Shown here: piece by piece, positions 6,760 through 11,785 of the stretch
Numbering within the stretch: position 1 is the stretch's first letter
Layout of the letters: each line of letters opens with the position of its first letter
Assembly (NCBI GenBank): GCA_964515805.1
Contig: CAZEUZ010000064.1
Span: 1-11,785 of the forward strand
Source of the DNA: CAZEUZ01 sp964515805
GTDB lineage: Bacteria > Pseudomonadota > Gammaproteobacteria > Pseudomonadales > Cellvibrionaceae
Direction of reading: 5' to 3'
DNA length: 11,785 nucleotides
Notes under the pieces: generated by a model
What the model saw: only the letters and a program-made list of their open reading frames with translations
Databases searched by the model: none
Told to the model about the DNA's origin: nothing
Translations under genes and position numbers: made by a program

Positions 6760-7323
6760 ATGGCTAAAATATTGGCTTTTGCCGGCAGCGCCAGAAAACA
6801 ATCCTTTAACTACCGTTTGGTAAAAATAGCTGCTAGTGGCGCTGAGCGAGCTGGCGCTGAAGTGAAAGTGATTGACCTTGCTGATTATCCGATGCCTTTA
6901 TTTAATCAAAATTTGGAAGCGGAATCCGGGATCCCCGAAAATGCTCTTGCGTTTAAACAATTACTTAGAGGCCATGATGGTTTTTTAATTGCCTCTCCCG
7001 AGTATAATGGTGCTTTCAGTCCACTATTAAAGAATGCTATTGATTGGGCTTCCCGCCCAGATGCCGACGATGAGCCACCTTTAATTGCCTACAAGGGTAA
7101 GACCGCAGTGATTATGTCTGCGTCTCCAGGAGGGTTAGGTGGCCTCAGAGGTTTGGTTTTTGTCCGCATGTTATTGGCTAATTTAGGTATGATCGTGCTG
7201 CCTGATCAAGTGGCTGTCGGTAACGCTAATGAAGCATTCGATGATAAAGGGTTACTCATTAATGAAAAGCGCCAGCAGTCGGTTACTGCTTTGGGGGCTG
7301 CTCTTGTTAATGCCATTGCCTAG
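6760..7323 (+). CDS. NAD(P)H-dependent FMN reductase (flavodoxin-like oxidoreductase)
   Basis: This is a 187-residue flavodoxin-fold enzyme of the NADPH-dependent FMN reductase family (ChrR/YieF, azoreductase-like). The phosphate-binding loop appears as GSARKQSFNYRL at residues 9-20. The family signature SPEYNG is at 79-84, followed by the LKNAIDWASRP helix. A glycine-rich SASPGGLGGLRG loop at 120-131 contacts the flavin. Such enzymes pass two electrons from NAD(P)H through bound FMN to quinones, chromate, azo dyes or free flavin. The physiological substrate cannot be told from sequence. It lies 40 nt after the glutamate-synthase-like gene on the same strand. Its TAG stop lies just before a duplicated 12-bp sequence that leads to holB. 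Confidence 0.88.
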   Translation: MAKILAFAGSARKQSFNYRLVKIAASGAERAGAEVKVIDLADYPMPLFNQNLEAESGIPENALAFKQLLRGHDGFLIASPEYNGAFSPLLKNAIDWASRPDADDEPPLIAYKGKTAVIMSASPGGLGGLRGLVFVRMLLANLGMIVLPDQVAVGNANEAFDDKGLLINEKRQQSVTALGAALVNAIA

Positions 7324-7352
7324 ATAGATTGACTACCTAAATAGATTGACTA
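7324..7352 (+). repeat. 12-bp direct repeat ahead of holB
   Basis: ATAGATTGACTA occurs at 7324-7335 and again at 7341-7352, 17 bp apart. It fills the whole gap between the FMN reductase stop and the holB ATG. No clear Shine-Dalgarno is present in this gap. It looks like a small tandem duplication, and a paired regulator site is also possible. Confidence 0.6.
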
Positions 7353-7353
7353 T

Positions 7354-8400
7354 ATGTTGTCAGAATCTTCGACGAATTCCATTGAAATCTATACCCCTTA
7401 CCCATGGCAACAATGTCACTGGCAGCGATTTCAACAACAGGTGAACCAAAAAAAACGGCCTCACGCATTATTGTTAAATGGCCAACGAGGGATTGGTAAG
7501 TGGGATTTTGCGCGGTTGCTGGCATATTCCTTATTATGCGTCAACGGTGGCACTGATTTGGCTTGTGGTCGTTGTCGAGGGTGTCTGCTAAATAAGGCAG
7601 AAACTCATCCCGATTTACTGCTGGTTTTTCCCGAACAACAGGGAAAACTCATCAAAATTGATCAGGTCAGGCAGCTGCAAGAGTTTATCAGTAAAACCTC
7701 GCAGCAAGGTCACGCTAAAGTTGTCGTAATGGGGCCGGTGGAAGCACTCAATCTCCATGCCTCAAACGCCTTATTGAAAATGTTAGAGGAGCCCGCGGGT
7801 GATACCTTGCTATTATTGGTAACTCGTGCATTGAGCGCTGTAACAGCGACCATTCGCAGCCGATGTCAACTGATACCAATGACAGTGCCGAATGAGCAGC
7901 AATCACTGGCGTGGTTAGAGTCACTGCAGCTCACCAGCAATGAATTGAATAGGGCGCGGCAGCTACTAACCTTATCAGCGGGTGCTCCGCTAATGGTAAA
8001 AAACATGGTTGCCGGTGATTATGCTAATCAGATCGATCACTTAATTGATGGTTTGGAGACCGTGCAACAGGAACATTCATCGATGAAAGTGGCGAAACAG
8101 TGGCTCAATATTGATTTGGCTGATATTCTTGAGTGGTGGTTGCAAATCACTTATCTTCTGGTAAAACAGCGTTCTTTGGCAGATGGCGCCAAAGATGAAA
8201 CAGATGGCTGGACTGATGATAAGGATATTTTGCAGAAGCTGCGTTTGTGTTGTCAGCACTGGTCTTTGACGTGGCTATTTCGCTTCATTGATAAGTTGTT
8301 GCAGTTGAAACAACAATGCCTGACCGGTGCAAACTTTAACAAACAACTATTACTTGAAGAGCTATTGCTGGATTGGCAATTGATGGGGCGTAGTAGATAA
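7354..8400 (+). CDS. holB: DNA polymerase III subunit delta'
   Basis: This is the clamp-loader subunit that, with delta and the gamma/tau ATPases, opens and loads the beta sliding clamp. It has an AAA+-like fold. A P-loop-like GQRGIGKW lies at residues 43-50, with Trp where ATPases have Ser/Thr, in keeping with delta' not hydrolysing ATP. Zinc-module cysteines C61, C70, C73 and C76 (CxxCxxC at the end) follow. Next come THPD at 83-86, the conserved SNALLKMLEEP at 136-146, and the RSRC sensor segment at 167-170. The C-terminal half is divergent, as is usual. At 348 residues it is slightly longer than the 334 of E. coli. The ATG at 7354 has no convincing Shine-Dalgarno. The downstream order holB-pilZ-tatD matches Pseudomonas, but the usual upstream tmk is absent. 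Confidence 0.93.
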   Translation: MLSESSTNSIEIYTPYPWQQCHWQRFQQQVNQKKRPHALLLNGQRGIGKWDFARLLAYSLLCVNGGTDLACGRCRGCLLNKAETHPDLLLVFPEQQGKLIKIDQVRQLQEFISKTSQQGHAKVVVMGPVEALNLHASNALLKMLEEPAGDTLLLLVTRALSAVTATIRSRCQLIPMTVPNEQQSLAWLESLQLTSNELNRARQLLTLSAGAPLMVKNMVAGDYANQIDHLIDGLETVQQEHSSMKVAKQWLNIDLADILEWWLQITYLLVKQRSLADGAKDETDGWTDDKDILQKLRLCCQHWSLTWLFRFIDKLLQLKQQCLTGANFNKQLLLEELLLDWQLMGRSR

Positions 8401-8420
8401 ACAACCAGGTAATATTAATA

Positions 8421-8777
8421 ATGAAATTTTTTTCAGGCGGTGGGCCCAGAAGCGGGATCCTTTCCTTTTCGATTAAAAGCAAGGCTGAGCTCTACAATGC
8501 CTACATGCCCTTTGTTAGCAATGGTGGTTTATTTATCTCCACGCAAAAGAGCTACAAGTTGGGAGATGAGGTATTTATACTACTCACTCTTATGGATGAG
8601 CCGGAACAGGTTCCTATTACTGGCAAGGTAATATGGATGACGCCTAAAGGCGCTCAAGGTAATCGCGTTGCGGGCATTGGTGTGCAATTTAGTGATGATA
8701 ATCAAGTGCCGTTGAATAAGATTGAAACTCAATTAGCGGGTTCAATTGAATCCAATCATCCAACATACACTATGTAA
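8421..8777 (+). CDS. pilZ: Type IV pilus regulator PilZ
   Basis: This 118-residue single-domain PilZ protein is very similar in recalled sequence to Pseudomonas PilZ: IKSKAELYNAYMPF, NGGLFIST (34-41), SYKLGDEVF, LMDEPEQVP, GKVIWMTPKGAQGNR and a closing HPTYTM. It lacks the N-terminal RxxxR motif that canonical PilZ domains use to bind cyclic-di-GMP. That matches the non-binding PilZ orthologues, which act by protein contacts with FimX and the PilB assembly ATPase. It implies that the organism makes type IV pili, with the pil genes elsewhere. A weak AGG lies about 10 bases ahead of the ATG, and the gap to holB is 20 nt. Position between holB and tatD is the conserved context. Confidence 0.93.
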   Translation: MKFFSGGGPRSGILSFSIKSKAELYNAYMPFVSNGGLFISTQKSYKLGDEVFILLTLMDEPEQVPITGKVIWMTPKGAQGNRVAGIGVQFSDDNQVPLNKIETQLAGSIESNHPTYTM

Positions 8778-8779
8778 AA

Positions 8780-8792
8780 TGACTTTCAGTCA
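8780..8792. repeat. Small palindrome between pilZ and tatD
   Basis: TGACT-TTC-AGTCA forms a 5-bp perfect inverted repeat with a 3-nt loop, two bases after the pilZ stop. It is too short and lacks a T-run, so I do not call it a terminator. It could modestly affect coupling to tatD. Confidence 0.3.
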
Positions 8793-8808
8793 AGTTGTTT
8801 AGCTGCTC

Positions 8809-9585
8809 ATGCTTATTGATTCACATTGTCATCTCGATCGCCTTAACCTCGATAATTACGACCATCAATTATCGGCAGCGATCAATGCAGCGTTGGGTTG
8901 TGGTGTCGAACGCATGTTATGCGTGGGCATCAGTGTCAATAATCGCAAGCAGGTAGTTGATATTGCCGAATCCTACCCACAGGTTGTCGCGTCGGTTGGT
9001 GTGCATCCTCTCGATGTAAAAGAAGGCCTTGCAACTGAGCAACAATTGATCGAATGGTCCAACCATCCCAAAGTGGTAGCGTTGGGGGAAACGGGTTTGG
9101 ATTATCACTACAGTCAAGATGACAAACTATTACAGCAGCAAAGTTTTACCATACATTTACAGGCAGCAGCGGCAGCAAAACTGCCAGTTATCGTTCACAC
9201 TCGCAGCGCAAGAGACGATACCCTGAGGCTAATCAAAGAATATGGCGATCACGAGTGTGCCGGCGTGCTACACTGTTTTACTGAAAGTTGGCAGATGGCC
9301 AAACAAGCCATGGATATGAACTATATGATTTCGCTTTCGGGTATTGTTACCTTTCGCAATGCAGAAGAGCTGCGCAGTGTGGCCAAAAACATTCCACTCG
9401 ACCGCTTGCTGGTCGAAACAGACTCTCCCTACTTGGCCCCGGTACCTTTTCGCGGTAAGCCCAATGAACCTAAATATGTCCGCGAGGTTGCCGCCTTCAT
9501 CGCAAATTTAAAGGGTTTGCCTTATGAAGAACTTGTGCGTATTACCGGAGAAAATTTTTATCGGCTATTCAACAAGGCAACTTAA
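8809..9585 (+). CDS. tatD: TatD family metal-dependent deoxyribonuclease (YcfH type)
   Basis: This 258-residue TIM-barrel hydrolase has all the expected metal ligands: H6 and H8 in DSHCHLD, E94 in ALGETGLDYHY, H130 in VIVHTRSA, H155 in VLHCFTES and D205 in VETDSPYLAP. The FRGKPNEP stretch after the aspartate and the C-terminal ITGENFYRLF are family hallmarks. TatD proteins are Mg2+-dependent 3'-5' nucleases linked to DNA repair, and the holB-linked paralogue is usually named YcfH. The ATG has no strong Shine-Dalgarno. The stop TAA overlaps the ATG of the dUTPase gene by one base (TAATG), so the two are probably co-translated. A precise paralogue assignment (TatD or YcfH) comes from context only. 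Confidence 0.93.
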   Translation: MLIDSHCHLDRLNLDNYDHQLSAAINAALGCGVERMLCVGISVNNRKQVVDIAESYPQVVASVGVHPLDVKEGLATEQQLIEWSNHPKVVALGETGLDYHYSQDDKLLQQQSFTIHLQAAAAAKLPVIVHTRSARDDTLRLIKEYGDHECAGVLHCFTESWQMAKQAMDMNYMISLSGIVTFRNAEELRSVAKNIPLDRLLVETDSPYLAPVPFRGKPNEPKYVREVAAFIANLKGLPYEELVRITGENFYRLFNKAT

Positions 9586-10196
9586 TGCGGCAACAACTAC
9601 AAACCATGCTTGAATTGCAGGACGCAATTAATACCCGTACTCATCCGGATTGGCGCGTTCAGCAGTTTGAGTGGCGTCGAGCTATTTGGGTAGAATGCGC
9701 CGAATTAATGGATCACTTCGGATGGAAGTGGTGGAAAAAACAATCCCGTGACATCCAACAGGTTAAACTCGAACTGGTTGATATTTGGCATTTTGGTCTT
9801 AGTTTGTTGTTGCAGGAAAACGCAGAGGTAAACTTTATTGAAGAACAGCTGGATCGCGGATTAAAGGCATCGGTAACCATGGGGTTTTGTGAACAAGTTG
9901 AAGTGCTCGCTCACGATGTTTTAGCTGGTCAGCTATTTAACGTAGAGTGCTTTGGTCGTTTAATGCGAACGATTAATTTGAGTTTTGACGATCTCTACAC
10001 CGATTATATCGGCAAGAATGTGCTCAATTTTTTTCGCCAAGACAATGGCTACAAGGAAGGTAATTATCAAAAAGTCTGGAATGGAAGAGAAGACAATGAA
10101 CATCTGACCGACATTATCCCCACATTGGATACTGCTGCAGCAGATTTTAAAGATCAACTCTATCGTGCTTTGAACGACCGCTATGCAGAGCGATGA
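9585..10196 (+). CDS. All-alpha dUTP diphosphatase (dUTPase_2 family)
   Basis: This is a 203-residue all-helical nucleotide pyrophosphohydrolase, unrelated in fold to trimeric Dut and related to MazG-type enzymes. Metal-binding acidic pairs are visible as E37-x2-E40 in WVECAELMDH and E63-x2-D66 in LELVDIWHF. The diagnostic stretch KNVLNFFRQDNGYKEG begins at residue 144 and is followed by the WNGREDNEHL signature. It hydrolyses dUTP (and likely dUDP) to dUMP, lowering uracil misincorporation. It starts one base inside the tatD stop, so the operon continues a DNA-maintenance theme with holB and tatD. No signal peptide or membrane segment is seen. Whether a trimeric dut gene also exists cannot be judged here. 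Confidence 0.9.
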   Translation: MRQQLQTMLELQDAINTRTHPDWRVQQFEWRRAIWVECAELMDHFGWKWWKKQSRDIQQVKLELVDIWHFGLSLLLQENAEVNFIEEQLDRGLKASVTMGFCEQVEVLAHDVLAGQLFNVECFGRLMRTINLSFDDLYTDYIGKNVLNFFRQDNGYKEGNYQKVWNGREDNEHLTDIIPTLDTAAADFKDQLYRALNDRYAER

Positions 10197-10243
10197 GTTG
10201 TGAGAACTTAGATATGTTACTCTTACGACCCCTTTTTATCTGA

Positions 10244-10270
10244 TTGACTGAATGTTATATCCGCTATCTC
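10244..10270 (+). promoter_or_regulatory. Weak promoter candidate ahead of mdh
   Basis: TTGACT (10244-10249) resembles a -35 box. TATCTC (10265-10270) is the nearest -10-like hexamer, with a short 15-bp spacer. The 114-nt gap and the separate function of mdh argue for a promoter in this interval, but this pair is a poor match and an activator may be involved. Confidence 0.25.
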
Positions 10271-10298
10271 GTATTTAAACACCCCGAACCTGAAAATT

Positions 10299-10303
10299 GG
10301 AGG
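10299..10303 (+). promoter_or_regulatory. Ribosome binding site fixing the GTG start of mdh
   Basis: GGAGG lies seven bases before the GTG at 10311. The next in-frame ATG (codon 29) would remove the GxxGxxG dinucleotide loop, so GTG must be the start. Confidence 0.85.
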
Positions 10304-10310
10304 AATAATT

Positions 10311-11291
10311 GTGAAAAACCCCGTGAAAATAGCCGTGACCGGCGCAGCCGGTCAAATTAGTTATTCTCTGCTATTTCGACTTGCCGCGGGCGAAATGCTA
10401 GGCAAAGATCAACCCGTGATTTTACAAATGCTCGAGATTACACCGGCGTTGGACGCTCTTAAAGGTGTAGCGATGGAATTAGACGATTGTGCTTTTCCGC
10501 TGCTGGCCGGAACAGTAACCACCGATAATCCTGAAGTTGCTTTTGCCGATGCCGATTATGCTTTCCTGGTTGGTGCGCGTCCCCGAGGTCCAGGCATGGA
10601 ACGCAAAGACTTGCTGGAAGCCAATGCCACCATTTTTTCCACACAAGGCAAGGCGATTAACGAAGCGGCTTCCAGAGACATCAAAGTGTTGGTCGTTGGT
10701 AACCCGGCTAATACTAATGCACTTATCACGCAGCGCAATGCACCGGATATTGATCCGCGCAACTTTACGGCGATGATGCGTTTAGATCACAATCGTGCAC
10801 TGACACAATTAGCACAAAAAGTGGATGTAAGTATCAATGAAATCACCAAAATTGCTGTTTGGGGCAATCACTCGTCTACCCAATATCCGGATTTACATCA
10901 TGCCGAGGTGGCGAGTCAAAGCGCTATCAATATGGTTGATAAAGATTGGTATACCGATGATTACATCCCGCAAGTGCAACAACGTGGAGCCGCAATAATT
11001 GATGCGCGCGGTGCTTCCAGTGCGGCGTCGGCCGCCAATGCTGCTATTTTTCACATGCGTGATTGGGCGTTGGGCTCCGCCGACAACGATTGGGTCAGCA
11101 TGGGCGTATACAGTGACGGCAGTTATGGTATTGAAACAGGTTTAATTTATTCTTATCCCTGTATCTGCAAGAATGGCGACTGGGAGATTGTCCGCGACCT
11201 GCCGACCGATGAATTCTCGCGTTCAAGAATGCGCGCCACTGAAGAAGAGTTAGCTGAAGAGCGCGATGCCGTCGCTCACTTGTTACCTTAA
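10311..11291 (+). CDS. mdh: Malate dehydrogenase, NAD-dependent (type 2)
   Basis: This is a 326-residue TCA-cycle enzyme interconverting malate and oxaloacetate. The Rossmann loop TGAAGQI is at residues 10-16. The mobile substrate loop ARPRGPGMERKDLL carries R92 and R98. The NAD-contacting NPANTN follows. RLDHNRA holds the catalytic D159 and substrate-binding R162, and WGNHSSTQYPD holds the catalytic H187. The MERKDLL loop and the 326-residue length mark the cytosolic-eukaryote-like type 2 family, as opposed to the E. coli type (312 residues). The start is GTG with an excellent GGAGG. It stands alone between a 114-nt upstream gap and a downstream hairpin, so it is probably a single-gene unit. 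All catalytic residues are present. Confidence 0.97.
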   Translation: MKNPVKIAVTGAAGQISYSLLFRLAAGEMLGKDQPVILQMLEITPALDALKGVAMELDDCAFPLLAGTVTTDNPEVAFADADYAFLVGARPRGPGMERKDLLEANATIFSTQGKAINEAASRDIKVLVVGNPANTNALITQRNAPDIDPRNFTAMMRLDHNRALTQLAQKVDVSINEITKIAVWGNHSSTQYPDLHHAEVASQSAINMVDKDWYTDDYIPQVQQRGAAIIDARGASSAASAANAAIFHMRDWALGSADNDWVSMGVYSDGSYGIETGLIYSYPCICKNGDWEIVRDLPTDEFSRSRMRATEEELAEERDAVAHLLP

Positions 11292-11314
11292 AATACAGAG
11301 CACTTTCGTAATCA

Positions 11315-11340
11315 TAAGCCCTTCGTCGGGGCTTAATCTT
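11315..11340 (+). terminator. Terminator-like hairpin after mdh
   Basis: TAAGCCC (11315-11321) pairs with GGGCTTA (11329-11335) around a seven-base TTCGTCG loop, 23 bases after the mdh stop. The following ATCTTTAAATAA is T-containing but not a strict T-run, so termination may be only partial. Confidence 0.6.
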
Positions 11341-11383
11341 TAAATAACCTTATATTAATTGTCTAACCATTCTGGAGACATCT

Positions 11384-11785
11384 ATGAGCTTCCCTGAAAT
11401 TGGTGCTACGGCACCTTCTTTCAACTTATTGAATCAAGACGGGCAAGCAGTTAATTTGCAAGACTTTAAAGGTAAAAAGACCGTTGTGTTGTACTTTTAC
11501 CCGAAAGCGTTAACACCCGGATGTACCACGCAAGCTTGTGGTCTTAGGGATAGCAAGGACGAGCTGCAGCAAAAAAATGTGGTAGTTTTCGGTATCAGCC
11601 CCGACCCTGTTAAAAAGTTAAAACAGTTTATCGACAAACATGAGCTCAACTTCGACTTACTTTCTGATGAAGATCACGCCATTGCCGAGCAGTACGGTGT
11701 ATGGGGGTTAAAAAAGTTTATGGGTCGTGAATCTATGGGTATCTTGCGAACCACCTTCGTAATCGATCAGGACTCGAAACTGATC
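11384..11785 (+). CDS. bcp: Thioredoxin-dependent peroxiredoxin, Bcp/PrxQ type (3' end beyond window)
   Basis: The frame is open for 134 codons to the window edge, with about 20 residues of a usual 155 missing. It has the peroxiredoxin fold with YFYPKALTPGCTTQACGLRD: C47 is the peroxidatic cysteine in the TPGCT motif, and C52, five residues on, is the resolving cysteine typical of the Bcp/PrxQ group. LLSDEDHAIAEQYGVWG and the KKFMGRE segment also match E. coli Bcp closely. It reduces hydrogen and organic peroxides, recycled by thioredoxin, in the cytoplasm. GGAG at 11374-11377 precedes the ATG by six bases. It follows mdh after 92 nt with a terminator-like hairpin between, so it may have its own promoter. 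Confidence 0.95.
   Translation, partial: MSFPEIGATAPSFNLLNQDGQAVNLQDFKGKKTVVLYFYPKALTPGCTTQACGLRDSKDELQQKNVVVFGISPDPVKKLKQFIDKHELNFDLLSDEDHAIAEQYGVWGLKKFMGRESMGILRTTFVIDQDSKLI

Noticed and set aside
8780..8792. Terminator between pilZ and tatD.
   Set aside because: The stem is only 5 bp with no T-run, and the conserved gene order argues for continued transcription.
1..11785. CRISPR array, tRNA or rRNA genes, toxin-antitoxin or phage-defence genes.
   Set aside because: I found no regularly spaced repeats, cloverleaf-like sequences or recognisable defence proteins on either strand.

Overview
The window reads as a chromosomal segment of a gammaproteobacterium of moderate G+C, with about 1.7 kb of insertion-sequence (IS) debris at its left end and an ordinary housekeeping block after it. 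The gammaproteobacterial assignment rests on gene order and protein type: yfgM-bamB-der, holB-pilZ-tatD, a full-length Der with two G domains, and a PilZ of the Pseudomonas type IV pilus kind. A marine relative of the Cellvibrionales/Pseudomonas side is plausible, but that is inference and no marker here fixes the genus.

Positions 1-1783 hold no intact chromosomal gene apart from one transposase. (a) 1-996, minus strand: an IS481-type DDE transposase, open without interruption to the window edge. Its leader can fold into a hairpin that covers its own ribosome binding site, and a second long hairpin lies further upstream. (b) About 1183-1348: the end of a different IS, with two tandem copies of a 19-bp end repeat, a strong ribosome binding site and about 24 N-terminal transposase codons before an abrupt truncation. 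(c) About 1349-1661: the back half of an IS200/IS605-type Y1 transposase with an internal deletion and a damaged HUH motif, followed by a right-end style hairpin. Three unrelated elements are stacked directly upstream of yfgM, where hisS usually lies in related bacteria.

Positions 1784-5080 are a tight operon: yfgM (periplasmic chaperone/BAM-associated factor), bamB (outer-membrane assembly lipoprotein, 4-bp overlap) and der (ribosome-assembly GTPase, 4-nt gap). A TATAAT box just past the IS debris may now drive it.

Positions 5196-7323 carry a membrane-anchored FMN-binding glutamate-synthase-like protein and an NAD(P)H-dependent FMN reductase. Both are flavin enzymes, 40 nt apart. Positions 7354-10196 are holB (DNA polymerase III delta'), pilZ, tatD and an all-alpha dUTPase, a replication/nucleotide-hygiene cluster with the pilus regulator embedded as in Pseudomonas. 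The usual upstream partner tmk is absent. mdh (type 2 malate dehydrogenase, GTG start, strong Shine-Dalgarno) follows as its own unit with a terminator-like hairpin. The window ends inside bcp, a thioredoxin-dependent peroxiredoxin.

I see no CRISPR array, tRNA, rRNA, prophage or defence system. The region's main interest is the IS pile-up and its effect on the yfgM-bamB-der operon. I do not find convincing evidence for a previously undescribed system.
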